DNA from: Paraspadella gotoi
Taxonomy: Eukaryota; Chaetognatha
Length of the DNA stretch: 64,000 nucleotides
Direction: 5' to 3'
NCBI GenBank assembly: GCA_051294375.1
Contig: CM119267.1
Coordinates: 10,787,045 to 10,851,044 of the forward strand
Part shown: piece by piece, positions 38,371 to 48,800 of the stretch
Layout of the letters: each line of letters begins with the position of its first letter
Position numbering within the stretch: the first letter of the stretch is position 1
The notes under the pieces: model-generated
Database searches by the model: none
What the model was told of the DNA's origin: nothing
What the model saw: only the letters and a program-made list of their open reading frames with translations
Position numbers and translations under genes: made by a program

Positions 38371-38982
38371 TCAAACTGATCTGTTCTTTAATAGAGTTTG
38401 GACCTTTTTCAATACAATTTCGTTTAAAGAAACACAATTTTCGCAGTCATAAGGTGGATGAATGATTAAAGCGTTGCCGGCGACCTTGATGACGTCTCCT
38501 CCGGTCCCCCCAATCTCCACTGGAATTCTGTTGGCCGTCAACCAATCGCAGACGTCGTTGCGTTTTTCTTCTAACTCATTGTCGGTAAGAAGGTGATTCG
38601 ACTCGGTAGTGAAGGCTTTCTGCATTTGCGTCAAAAATTCGTCGTCAGCCTTCGATAAAATCGTGACACTTTTGACAACGCATCCCATGACCATCTCGAT
38701 CGCCAATCCTCCGTCTTTGGCGGGGTTGACAAGCACAACGCTTTCCGACACGGGATCAACGGTGAAAACTACTCCATCCATCGTCTTCCCGTTATCCAAA
38801 GTAACCACAACTCGGTGGTCGACGACACGAAACCATTCCGCCGGATCTTTAGAGAAAATAGGGGGAGGAGTTTCATCCTCGTCTTTTTCTTCCTCCGACG
38901 TCAGGTTCTCGATATTTCCACGAAATATGACAGGAAAGGAGGGAACCGGAAAGTCGTTCCGATCGGCGCCAATGACGTCCAT
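38371..38982 (-). CDS. GEMIN6: Gemin6, SMN-complex component
   Basis: Gemin6 pairs with Gemin7 as an Sm-fold dimer in the SMN complex, which loads Sm proteins onto spliceosomal snRNAs in the cytoplasm. The 203 residues are encoded by one exon. After an acidic N-terminal extension of about 45 residues comes the family core: DPAEWFRVVDHRVVVTLDNG, VFTVDPVSESVVLVN, IEMVMGCVVKSVTIL, then WLTANRIPVEI and IHPPYDCENCVSLNEIVLKKVQ. The last motif matches the C-terminal IDPPYGPENC region of vertebrate Gemin6, which is about 167 residues long; the extra length is at the N-terminus. It starts 74 bp after the MRPL14 stop, with an acceptor-like TTTTTGTGTTAG 35 nt upstream of the ATG. Confidence 0.88.
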   Translation of the reverse strand: MDVIGADRNDFPVPSFPVIFRGNIENLTSEEEKDEDETPPPIFSKDPAEWFRVVDHRVVVTLDNGKTMDGVVFTVDPVSESVVLVNPAKDGGLAIEMVMGCVVKSVTILSKADDEFLTQMQKAFTTESNHLLTDNELEEKRNDVCDWLTANRIPVEIGGTGGDVIKVAGNALIIHPPYDCENCVSLNEIVLKKVQTLLKNRSV

Positions 38983-39056
38983 TGCTTTTTTTTCTTGTTA
39001 ACGCAATAGCAAAGTATCTAACACAAAAAGACAACCAGAATAGCTTTACAGCCCAG

Positions 39057-39607
39057 TCAATAAAATTTAGAAGTGATGGCGATAATCTTGGAAAACTCTC
39101 CGCCCGCCATTTGTCTCAAACAGGAGGGGATGGGGGCGAGAACGCGTTTTCCTGTCGGCATCCCGTTCTTCTCGATCAAAACGAGGTTGTTAGTGTCAAA
39201 CTTGGGAATGTGAGAGTATTGCGGGGCCTTGACGCCGACGATGTAACCCCGCTTCTTTTGGCCCCGGATGGCGACGGTGACTTTGTCACCGAGTCGCGCG
39301 TATTTTCGATTCCCGCGCCGCGCACGGTCTCCCCAAATTCCGATGATTCGCGCCGGTTTGTTCGCCATTTTAGCCTCGCGACCTGAGAGAAAAGGGAGCT
39401 TTATTTGGTTGTTCAGTGTTCGTCGTCTCGCGTTAAAAATAATGACCGACCGATCTGAGAATCGTCCACGACGTTAAGTCGGGATATTTTCGGCAACCAA
39501 TCAAGAACCGGAGACGTGCAGAACGACCGAGAACACGCATTTTGGCAAAATAAAATGTTTTTCAGAGAAGGAATCGTGGCATTTAGTTTTTTGGTTAGGA
39601 ACGACAT
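39057..39607 (-). CDS. MRPL14: mitochondrial large-subunit ribosomal protein uL14m
   Basis: A component of the mitochondrial 39S ribosomal subunit. Two exons, 39451-39607 and 39057-39382, join as ...DDSQI-G-REAKMANK... to give 160 residues. The first exon supplies a mitochondrial-type presequence and the start of the fold (ISRLNVVDDSQIG). The second gives GDKVTVAIRGQKKRGYIVG, FDTNNLVLIEKNGMPTGKRVLAPIPSCLRQ and SKIIAITSKF, closely matching MRPL14. The 68-bp intron has GT and CAG ends; its donor, G|GTCGGT, is weak, so this junction is the least certain part. A strong acceptor-like site (CGTTTTTTCAG) lies 32 nt upstream of the ATG. The gene is 291 bp downstream of DDX1 and 74 bp upstream of GEMIN6. 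Confidence 0.9.
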
Positions 39608-39898
39608 TTTGATTAAAATGTATGTAAATATCGTCTTTGCTGAAAAAACGAACACAGATTCGACCTTAAAATGGTAACAAAGAGCTGCAATCCATACTTA
39701 ATAAATACAAATAATTGTTAGCATTATGCTATCAAAATAAAGACGCGGTCAATATTTGCCGTTTTTAAGCTGTATAGAACAAAAGAAAGCCGAATTTAAT
39801 ATTGAAAGAAAGCTGAATTTAATAATGAAGTTAATAAAAATTCTTCTAGATAAGTAGATATTAATATATATAAATAAGCACCAAGAAAAATTGTGTTT

Positions 39899-42136
39899 TT
39901 AACCTTTAGTTTTATTGACAAAATTCATTATGCCCATAAATTTGTAATTGATGTATGTAGACTGGGAATTTTGCTCCATGACGGCCAAATCTTTGACGGT
40001 AGGGGCCAGCGCTTCCACATGTCCTTTGTACAAACCACTTGCGCCCTGCTTCCTTTTCGCTCCGTAAACAACTTTTCCGTCGAACTCGTCCAAAGGGACT
40101 TGGAGATCCGTAGAAATTTCCGGTATGCTGACTCCGAGGTGCTCCTCTATCTCGCCGACGATTTGAGGCTCGTTGTACCAAATGCAACAACCTTTTTCCG
40201 AAGTCAGGTTAGTGTTGTAGCAGTTCTTTCCCCTCGATGAACACCATTGTCCGTGGTACCACACCTTTTCCTTAACTACGGAGGCGAAAGAGAGCGCGAG
40301 CCCCATGCGCTCCGCCCTACCTACGCGACCGATTCTGTGCACGTAGTTCTCCTTCTCGTCGGGCAGCGTCACGTTGATGACGAAGGGCAGACCGGAAACA
40401 TCTAAACCGCGGGCAGCGACGTCTGTGCAGATCAAGAAGCGAACTTGGCCTTGCTTAAACGCCCCCAGATTGGCTTTTCTTTGCGGCGGCGGTCGGTCGC
40501 CGTGGAGGCAAACGCAAGTAAATTTGCCGGGAAATTGTTTCTCGTACGTTTTCAGATAGCGCTCCATGTTGTCGCAATCTAATTTCGTCCGGCAGAAAAT
40601 GATGGCTTTGTCCATTTTGTGGACCTGAATCGCGCGAACCGTGTATTCCCCCTTGAGGATCTTAACTGCTTCGGAGAGAGTTTCTGGTGTTTGACCGCCC
40701 AAACGGTCGCGCTGATGAACTCCGTCGGTGTCCACGCGACGAGATATAGTCTGCCAGGAAAGATCGGTTCGAGGATCGACACGAAGGACAGAGTGATGAA
40801 CCGTGTCCGGAACGGAATCTTGACCTTTGAGGTCAACCCAAGTGGGAAAATTCATAAGCCGCTCTGACATCTTTTTTACGTCGAAATTATGTAGCGTGGC
40901 ACTACACACGATCATTTGCAGTTTCATACCGTCAACGGTGACTTTAGGGATTTTAGCATGAACTCGGTTAATGAGGTCGGTGTATCCCTGGGTTAATAAC
41001 CCGTCGCATTCGTCAAGAATGAAGAACCTCACCGCGCTTAAGGTTAACGTACCCGAGCTGATTAGGTCTTCCAACCGACCGGGGGTGCCGACGACGATAT
41101 CGATGCCCGCTTGAAGCTTGGAGATTTGGATTTGGGCGGACTCTCCCCCTACAATGAGCAGTTCTTGAGGAACGCAGTCTTTGAGGTGCTTTTTGAACTT
41201 TCCGACTTGATTGAAAGTCTGTTCCGCCAACTCGCGAGAGGGTTCGATTATGATGGCTTTTGGCCCGGACAAGGTCGCCTTTGTGGTTGAGGAAGATTGA
41301 CTTCCGAAATTGGGAGAAATCACTACGTTGGCTGCCGGGGCTTTGTTAAAAGCTATATAGCCCTGAGGCGGTTCGTGCTTGAAAGGCTTCTGCCCGAAGT
41401 TGAATTCCATTTCCGCGTTTTTCAAAACGACGGCGGCGAAGAAACTCTGATTCTGCAGATTCTGAGGAATGTCGTAAGCAACGCCGAATACATTGCCGTT
41501 TTTGGACCATCGAATCGTATTGTCGTCAAGATCCAACAAATTCCCAACGACGTCGAACTTTTCAAACGGCTCTCCGTAAGAGTCGAACTGGCGTCCGAAA
41601 GACTTTTTCCCCGTTCCCCCAAACCCGTACCCTTTGCTGTCGGTGCCGAGTTCTAAAGTGGCGCTGGAAATGGAGAAGCCAACTCGGCAAAGACCTTCGT
41701 CCGACACCATCGCCTCGAAGTAGTATTTGCCTGAGCCGCTTACCCCGCGCGTGGATCGAGTACCGTGCCAGCCGTTTGGGTCTCGAGCCTGGCACGTGTA
41801 GCCCTCGGGGTCGATGGCAAGGTACTCGGTCCGGTCGAAGGGATTCATTTCCCAGACCAGCGACTTTTTTGGGAGCGAGACTTTGACGGACTCGGCGGAG
41901 CGTTTGCCGGATTTCCCTTCCTTGATGTCGCGCAAAGTCTCGTGCACGATTTGAATGACGGGAAGGCAAAAAGCGCCGGTTTTGCCGCTTCCGGTCTCGG
42001 CGGCCATCAAGACGTCACCTCCACCAAGAATCAGAGGGATCGACTCGGATTGGATATCGGTCGGCAGCGACCAGTCCATTTCCTCCACCGCCAGAGCGAT
42101 TTCCGGGATCACTCCCATCTCTTCGAAAGCCGTCAT
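39899..42136 (-). CDS. DDX1: ATP-dependent RNA helicase DDX1
   Basis: This 745-residue helicase, encoded by one exon, acts in RNA 3'-end metabolism and the tRNA-ligase complex in known animals. The DDX1 hallmark is present: a SPRY domain (about residues 95-270; [17 protein letters not shown]...[18 protein letters not shown]) inserted between helicase motifs I and Ia. Motif I is AAETGSGKT (Lys52), Ia PSRELAEQ, Ib TPGRL, motif III SAT, motif V ARGLD and motif [13 protein letters not shown]. Motif II reads DECD (375-378) instead of DEAD, confirmed at the codon level (GAC GAA TGC GAC). The upstream 164-bp gap after SUGT1 has no AATAAA. The ATG follows only 6 nt after a textbook 3' splice site (TTTCTATTTTACAG), which indicates trans-splicing or a 5'-UTR intron. 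Confidence 0.97.
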   Translation of the reverse strand: MTAFEEMGVIPEIALAVEEMDWSLPTDIQSESIPLILGGGDVLMAAETGSGKTGAFCLPVIQIVHETLRDIKEGKSGKRSAESVKVSLPKKSLVWEMNPFDRTEYLAIDPEGYTCQARDPNGWHGTRSTRGVSGSGKYYFEAMVSDEGLCRVGFSISSATLELGTDSKGYGFGGTGKKSFGRQFDSYGEPFEKFDVVGNLLDLDDNTIRWSKNGNVFGVAYDIPQNLQNQSFFAAVVLKNAEMEFNFGQKPFKHEPPQGYIAFNKAPAANVVISPNFGSQSSSTTKATLSGPKAIIIEPSRELAEQTFNQVGKFKKHLKDCVPQELLIVGGESAQIQISKLQAGIDIVVGTPGRLEDLISSGTLTLSAVRFFILDECDGLLTQGYTDLINRVHAKIPKVTVDGMKLQMIVCSATLHNFDVKKMSERLMNFPTWVDLKGQDSVPDTVHHSVLRVDPRTDLSWQTISRRVDTDGVHQRDRLGGQTPETLSEAVKILKGEYTVRAIQVHKMDKAIIFCRTKLDCDNMERYLKTYEKQFPGKFTCVCLHGDRPPPQRKANLGAFKQGQVRFLICTDVAARGLDVSGLPFVINVTLPDEKENYVHRIGRVGRAERMGLALSFASVVKEKVWYHGQWCSSRGKNCYNTNLTSEKGCCIWYNEPQIVGEIEEHLGVSIPEISTDLQVPLDEFDGKVVYGAKRKQGASGLYKGHVEALAPTVKDLAVMEQNSQSTYINYKFMGIMNFVNKTKG

Positions 42137-42142
42137 TTTTCG

Positions 42143-42165
42143 CTGTAAAATAGAAAATCTTTTAC
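42143..42165 (-). promoter_or_regulatory. 3' splice acceptor immediately upstream of DDX1
   Basis: GATTTTCTATTTTACAG followed by CGAAAATG is the strongest acceptor-like site in front of any gene here, leaving a 5' UTR of only 6 nt. Such short leaders are typical of spliced-leader addition. No obvious donor is paired with it in the 164-bp intergenic gap. Confidence 0.5.
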
Positions 42166-42300
42166 GCTGTTAGTGAATCATCTGGCATCGATTATAAACA
42201 AAAGCGACGCAATATGACAAGATAAGCGAAAAAAAAAAGTATTGAAGTATGTAAAATCGCAGAAATTCGGCCAAAACGAAAGTGTCATTTCCACGAAGAC

Positions 42301-43456
42301 TTAATAGTTTTTGAATTCCATGCCATCAGGGCATTGCATATCCGTATGCTTGTCTCCAATTTCGCTCCAATTGGTGGAGAGAACAGTGCCATTGCTCTCT
42401 TGGAAGGACTTGTTCATGGCTTTCTTGGTTTCATCGCTAGCATTGGAGTAAATGTCCTGAAACAGCTTGTTTAATGCCGCGTCACCCTCCAACTTTTCGT
42501 CCTTCTCCTCCTGCTTGACCTGGGGTACATTTATGTAAAATATTACTACCTAATACTAAATTCTTAACATCTTGACAGTCAAACCTCTTGTGCCAGCTTG
42601 TCCCAGTCTTTGGAGGCTTTGGCAGAAGACGGATAAGTCAGAGCAGACTGATTAGAATCCACCTTGAAATTTTTGACTTTAGGATCGACCTTATTTTCTT
42701 CCGCCTCTAAAACTGGCCATCTGGAGCTGTCGGCTGATTTATTTAAAAGATTACAATCAGGGTCAAGTTACCGTGATATGTACAGATTTAAATTCCACGA
42801 ACCTTTTTTTAGTTTGATTTCAACCTTCGACTGAAGAACTTTAAAGGCGCACTGCTCTTTGATAATTTTGTCCGCCAAGTTGAGGTTTAACTGATAAACT
42901 ACGTCGGTTTGTGGGATTTTGACTCCGAATTTGAGCCAGTCCTCGCCGTAATCGATTGTAACGTCGTCCGGGTTCACCTTCTTGACGAGAATGTTAACGT
43001 TAACGTGGGTGTCTGTTTGGTACCAGTCACGTTTCACAGCCTTGAGAATCTGGTTTCGTTTGCAATCAGCCAGCATGTCGTCTAAGGACTTTTGATCTTC
43101 ACCTAGAGATACAAAAATAAAAGAAAAGAAGACATACGTAATAATCTAGAAGCAATAAAGTAGACTCTCACCTTCGTATCCATGATCTACAGCAGACTGC
43201 AGCGCATCTCTGGCGCCGGAAAATTCATTAAGGTGGAACAACGCTTTTCCCTTAAGAAACCAAGCCTCGGCTGACTCGGGTTGCAGCTCCACCAGCTGTT
43301 CCGATCCAGAGAGAGCGCCCTACAATCGAAACGGTCTATTTACAGAAAATGAGTTTCTAGTGAGCAAGGTACATTAAACTAGATCTCAATTACTTGGTGG
43401 TTGTCTTCCATCAAATCCTTTTTAATCTGGTTAACGAGCACCTCAACTTCTTCCAT
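42301..43456 (-). CDS. SUGT1: SGT1 homologue, HSP90 co-chaperone
   Basis: SGT1 links HSP90 to client complexes such as kinetochore and SCF components. Five exons: 43394-43456, 43172-43319, 42799-43102, 42585-42726 and 42301-42519, giving 291 residues. The N-terminal 70 residues hold a short TPR-like helical segment ([24 protein letters not shown]). A complete CS domain follows ([19 protein letters not shown]...[16 protein letters not shown]), then the SGS region ([44 protein letters not shown]). The third donor (TTC|GTGG) was chosen because it keeps frame and yields [13 protein letters not shown], aligning with KLKKPEAVRWEKLE of the family. The TPR region is much shorter than the roughly 120 residues of vertebrate SGT1, so it is reduced here. 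The ends are bounded tightly by RPE and DDX1. Confidence 0.92.
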
Positions 43457-43626
43457 GATTGTTATTTTTTTTTAAATTTATTCACGGCTTAATAATTATG
43501 AATATTATTAATTATAAAAAACAAACTAAATTCGTAACAGCAAAACAACAAAAATAATGTTACATTTGATACCGTTAGTATCGGTCCTATACCCTCATTA
43601 TTTTTTTATTAAAAAAAACATTGTCT

Positions 43627-44464
43627 TCACTGGTTCTGCTCCAAAGCGGCGTTGACTGTGGATTTGAGACCTTCGATGACGAGACGCGGCTCCGGCGACG
43701 AAGTTATCGCGGAACCGGAGACAATCATGTTGGCGCCGGCGTGGGCGCAGGCGTCGATGGTAGAGGGACCCACTCCCCCATCGACCTCAATGTCCAGTTG
43801 AGCAAATTGCTCACGAAGTTTCATCACTTTCGGCATCATGTCATCCATGAATTTTTGTCCACCGAATCCCGGTTCGACGGTCATTACCAAGATCATGTCG
43901 GCGTGCTCCACATAAGGCATGACGGCGTCCACCTCGGTGCCTGGCTGAAGACGAAAGACAACGTCGCCACAATCAACGGAAACGGTAAAGGTTGCGCTCG
44001 ATCAATCCGCGCCTTCACCTTGATGCCAATTCCCACTTTCATTCCACTCTCCCGGATTTTCCTCGCTGTCTCGATTGGAGTCTCCGTAGCTTCGAGGTGG
44101 AATGTAAAAATGTCTGTTCCCGAGTCCGCCATCGAGTCGATCCATTTATCAGGATTCGCCACCATCATGTGGGAGTCGAAATAAACCTCTTTGCCCAAGT
44201 TTTTCCTAATCCATCGACCAAAAAATTTGTAGAATGCTCAAATTAGGCTCTCAATAATAAAACCGATTTACTACCTGACCTTAAACATTTGACAACCGGA
44301 GGACCAAGGGTTATGTTGGGCACGAAATGACCGTCCATGACATCGAGGTGCAGATAATCCGCACCCGCTTCCAGCAACCGAGAACATTCCAAAGACAAAT
44401 TGGAAAGATCGGAGTTCAAAATCGAAGGACCGATTTGTCCCAGTACCTTACCGTTCCTTGCCAT
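43627..44464 (-). CDS. RPE: ribulose-phosphate 3-epimerase
   Basis: Interconverts ribulose-5-phosphate and xylulose-5-phosphate in the non-oxidative pentose phosphate pathway (cytosol, TIM barrel). Three exons, 44280-44464, 44019-44205 and 43627-43944, encode 229 residues, matching the family length. Motifs seen: [27 protein letters not shown] with metal-binding His and catalytic Asp, [33 protein letters not shown] across the second junction, [21 protein letters not shown], and [12 protein letters not shown] with the second catalytic Asp. Both introns are only 74 bp. An AATAAA (43605-43610, minus strand) lies about 17 nt after the stop. It follows a 2.07-kb gap, so it may start a new transcription unit, and unlike most neighbours it has no clear acceptor just before the ATG. 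Confidence 0.97.
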
Positions 44465-46538
44465 TTTAACGTGAACCACAAAGTGTAAAATTAAATTTCA
44501 AATTAATCCTCGACTAGAGAATCAATAGAATTTAATAAGTATATAAAATCATACTCCCTTCGAGAATTTTTGAAAAATACGCTTGTTCAATGCTGTAAGT
44601 GGTAAAATAAACAAAGGCAACAAAAAATAGTATTAACCGAAAATAATATCTACGCACACTGGCGTAGTATTCAGAAACTGAATTGTATAATTTTAACTGT
44701 GAATAAGAAAAAATATAAAAAATAACGACTTAGAATCAAACATATCAATGTCAAGAAATACATCAAAGTGATGAAGCTGAAAGACAACAGCGGGATGGGA
44801 ACGGAAACTCCGCAGTTCCTCAGATCTGATAACTTGCCGCCACTGGGTCGTTTTAATTTTCTTCCGGGCGCAAATCGCGAATCGTGATTCCTCGAGAGGA
44901 AAATCAACTCTGGGCCAATAAAAGACAGGAAGATCGAGTTTGTGAATCGACTTGAATCATAGTGCAAGACAAACAACAGAAACTTCGATCGTGAAAAGTG
45001 CAAAAAATATTTTCGCGCCACGGCACAAATTCACTTAGCGAATTACCTTGAAGGAAAGCACCGTTAAATTGGTTGCGGATCCTGGCGCCGCGTTTTACAT
45101 GCAAAAGCTCAACTCCTCTTCGCTCGGCGGATTTCCGCCCCTTCTCTTAGCTCTCCAAGGCATGAAACCCGCTGAGAATTGAAACACGAAATATTCAGCC
45201 AAGAAATGTAACCGAATTTCCGGCCACGAAAAACAATCGTAATAAACGAAAAAACTTAGTAAATTAGAAAACCTTTAATGGCGTTCTGGTTGGAACAGAG
45301 GTCGGAAGCCAACGTTTGAAAATAATAAAAGACCGGTCGGCGCCAGAGTCAAAAGAACGTTTCGTAGTTTGTCCACATATTAATCCGTCGACTAACAAAG
45401 TTCGAAACTTCAATTCTTAATGACTTCGGTAATAAGCGGGAGGAAGGATATTCGCTGAAAGGAGGTCAAGGAGGTTGCCCTCGGCGTTGGTCAAGTAAAT
45501 GCTTAGAGACTTTTACAATTTTTGAGCTCTTGTGATTTTGATGCTCGCGCGGCGCAACCATTTTCGGCCCATCGAGTTGCTCGGGCACTAAAGGTAGGTA
45601 AAGATGTTCAGCAAGGAGGAAGACGCGTCACTAGTCGACGGTAGTGAGGAAATAAAATGGAGACGACTGAGGCCTCGTTCAACGGGGAAAAATGAGAATC
45701 ACGGGAATGTAAATAAAGGGACTAATGACAAAGACAAATTATAAGAGCAGGAAGAAAATGATACTGGGTAAAAGTAAAATTAACAGTATAAAACTGAAAT
45801 AATTAAGGAATTACTAAATGACAAAATAAAATGGTCATTTTTATTAAAAAAATAAAAATACGATAACCTAAAATTTTTTTTGTACACAAGTTATTCAATT
45901 TCCTTGACTTCTACATAAAAAGATTAAAGCCGGTTAAAAATACACAGTAAACCAAATAATAAATAATAATGAATTTCGAGCCACCCAAAAAGTGCAAGAT
46001 GTTTCAGTATTTTGTTTGGTTTTCTTAATGAGGAAATATTAAAATCAAAAAGTTTACTTTCAGTGATTCAAACATGAAATCGGAAAAGTGACCATTTGAA
46101 AACCGCCGCTATAAAAAATTCATTTCACGAAAACGCGTAGAGATTTTAAATTTTTTAAAAAAGATACAAAGTCAAAGACAAGATACGTACAATTTTTATA
46201 AATAAATTTATTGATAATTGATTTTGTTTTTAGTTGGAGAACTTTTTCTAGCGATATTACCCATAAATTAAAATTTTTCGATTTCAGGTCTTCACTGAAT
46301 AATTTCGAAGAAAAAATTTGTTAAAAAAAATTGTTATAGAAAAAAATAAAAATCACAAAGTTGAAATCCCTGTGAAAATTTCAAGTGTTTTTAACTGCCT
46401 GAACTATGTGCGAACATTGTTCGAAATGTTGATTTAATCTTCAGAGGCATGAGCTTGGGAAAACTGTAAATCGAGCATCAATAACCGAATAAGATAAAGA
46501 TCTAAGGCTAAGCAGTCGAAACGCTGTGAAACTACGTA
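44465..46538. other. largest gap in the gene array; probable promoter region
   Basis: About 2.07 kb without a supported gene, between SNAP29 and RPE. A moderately GC-rich, CpG-containing stretch at 44.75-45.62 kb sits upstream of RPE and is the best candidate for a shared promoter of the downstream genes. The remaining part (45.7-46.5 kb) is AT-rich. ORFs here are short and without domains. Confidence 0.4.
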
Positions 46539-47762
46539 TTATTTCAATATTCTTTTGATTTGTTTTTGTTGGTGCCAAAGTGTGTCGTCCGTGTCCATGA
46601 CTTTGTCGTTAATACGATCGAGCAATTCATTTTGAGACTCAATCTCTTCGTTAAGACCGGAGGCGAGGTGTTTGAGTCTTCCAAGTCCTTCGGACATAAG
46701 ATCCAAGTTAGTGTCGACCTCTTGCATTCGAGCCGAATTAGACTGAAAAACCAAAAAACCAAAAAAAAAAATCTTAAAAGCATAAGGATCATCGCAATCG
46801 CATAAGAAAAAAATCTGGATTGACAACAAATTTTGATGCTAAAAAAAATCAAATTTGAGGAAAAAAAATTTATAAACAGAAAGAAAAAGAAGAAAAGAAT
46901 AAATATAAAGAAAGAATAGAAAGGAAAGAAAGAATAGACAGGAAAGAAAGAATAGAAAGGAAAGAAAGAATAGAAAGGAAAGAAAGAATAGAAAGGAAAG
47001 AAAGAATAGAAAGGAAAGAATAGAAAGGAAAGAAAGAATAGAAAGGAAAGAAAGAATAGAAAGGAAAGAACGAAGAGAAAGAAAAGAACGAAGAGAAAGG
47101 AAAAAAAGAATAGAAAGGAAAGAAAGAAAGAAAGAATAGAAAGGAAAGAAAGGAAAGCAAGAAAGAATAAAAAGGAAAGAAAGAAAAAAAAATAAAGAGA
47201 GAGTGACGAGATGAAAGAACGAAATAAAAACCCGATGTTGCGATAGCAAAATAATAAAATGAACGAATGCGATGCCTAATTTTGAGAGTTAAATCCTAAT
47301 TCAATTTTTTTTTAAATAAAAACGCAGAGAGAAAGAGAGAGAGAAGCCAAATCGTTTTCGGACAAATCAGCAGCGAATGCAGCAGAGGCAGCCAGAAAAA
47401 AAAAAAAGCAGCAGCAGAAGAAGCAGGAAAAAAGAGAAAAAGAAAAAGCCATTGCAGAGCCAGCTGCAGACTCATTTTTTATTTTCCGATGAATCAGCCT
47501 GGGGAAGAGAGAGAGAGAGAGCTACATATAATTAAAAAAGAAAAGAGAGAGAGAGAGAAGGAGACAAAAATAATAAAAGAAATTTGTTTGTTTTGATAAA
47601 ACGTAAAACATATTTAATAACTGTCCTCACCCAATTTCAAGGACCTCGATAATGAGAAGCTGTATATAAGTTTTTAGGTTCATACACCCAAATTTAATCA
47701 TGAAAAAGGCGATCGATAAGTTTGGAACACCGACGACAACGACGACACTTATGTGCAAAACC

Positions 47763-47806
<44 letters not shown>

Positions 47807-48564
47807 ATGGGGGCGAGTTGTCGCCGCCTTTGATTGCTTTAAAAGATAATTGAAAATACCTTGGCCTGAGCTGCATTCAATCGATGATCGGATCCACGCT
47901 GACCCAATCCAGATGAGGTACTACTTCTCGACATATTCTTTTCGTCGAGATCATCCTCGTAAAACCCTCTAACGTCGGTTCCTCGATTCGTCGTGAAACG
48001 GGCTCGTCCCATTGCAGAGCCTTCGCCACCTTCGTCCAAGTCAACCACGACACCTTTGAGGTTAGTCCGCGCGATCGGCGCTGATTTGATCGGACTTGGC
48101 GGCGCCGCAGATTCTTTTTTCTTAAACATGCTGGCAAATCCGCCCCAAACGCTTTTGATTGAATTAATCGAGCGCTGAGTGGACTTGAGGTTAGTCTGCG
48201 TGTCATCCAAGCGCTGGTCCACGCGTTCCAGTTGCTCCCGTTGACTCAATAAATCCTCTGCAGTTGCCACGCCCACCTTTTCTGACTCAGCGATGGACGC
48301 CAGTGCGCGCTAAAGAAAACGAGGCCAACAGAAATTTAACGAAAGGACTAATTGCCCGAGTCGATACATAAACGATAAAATAACCTGAGTGCTCTCCAAA
48401 CAGGCGTCTTCGTGATGCGCAATCTGTGTTCGCATTCTGAGCATGCCGTCGTCGGCGTCGTCGTCGAAAGGATTCTTTCCGGTTCCGTTGCTTCGGTAAC
48501 CAAAAGAAGAAGGATCTTCTTCTTCGTCGTCGTCGAAAAGTCGGCTTTTTCCAAATCGAGACAT
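46539..48564 (-). CDS. SNAP29: SNAP29, Qbc-SNARE
   Basis: This soluble Qbc-SNARE supplies two helices to membrane-fusion complexes, including autophagosome-lysosome fusion. Three exons, 48385-48564, 47860-48309 and 46539-46742, encode 277 residues. The N-terminus has the SNAP29-specific NPF motif within an acidic run (GKNPFDDDADD), which binds EHD proteins. The first SNARE helix runs from TQIAHHEDACLESTQRALASIAESE through LLSQREQLERVDQRLDDTQTNL. There is no palmitoylated cysteine cluster, unlike SNAP25. The C-terminal SNARE helix (MQEVDTNLDLMSEGLGRLKHLASGLNEEI) completes it. The second intron is 1117 bp, far longer than others in the array, and carries a minisatellite and a poly(A) tract. The ATG at 48564 is the first in frame. 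No strong acceptor-like site precedes it. Confidence 0.95.
46878..47190. repeat. purine minisatellite in SNAP29 intron 2
   Basis: Tandem units of about 18 bp (AAAGAAAGAATAGAAAGG and shorter variants of GAAAG/GAATA) repeat across roughly 300 bp. The purine strand is the + strand, so the transcript carries a 300-nt polypyrimidine tract. It generates long artefactual Ser/Leu/Phe ORFs on the minus strand. Confidence 0.9.
47768..47803. repeat. poly(A) tract in SNAP29 intron 2
   Basis: 36 consecutive A on the + strand (poly(U) in the SNAP29 transcript), just upstream of GGGATGGGGGCG. It could be the tail of a decayed retroposed element or simple slippage. Confidence 0.9.
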
Positions 48565-48800
48565 CACGAGTCGTTCGTTCAATATAAACGTCAGAATAAT
48601 TCTACAAGTTCTTCGCTATTTAACGTCACTTCGAGAAGGCAAAAATAAAGAAATCTATGAACACGAACCGAAAGTCAAAGTAATCCTAACGTTTACAAAT
48701 TTATCCATGCGTCTAGTGTCAAGGTACCAATGATGGGTACGCCTTTATCAATTAAAGTAAATTGTGTCCGCCAAAACACTTCGAAAAATGAGTAACTTGA

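Noticed and set aside
43621-44184. 187-codon + strand ORF antisense to RPE
   Set aside because: Shadow of RPE exons 2 and 3 and the 74-bp intron between them.
46839-47249. 136-codon minus-strand ORF of Ser/Leu/Phe
   Set aside because: Entirely the translation of the purine minisatellite in the SNAP29 intron.
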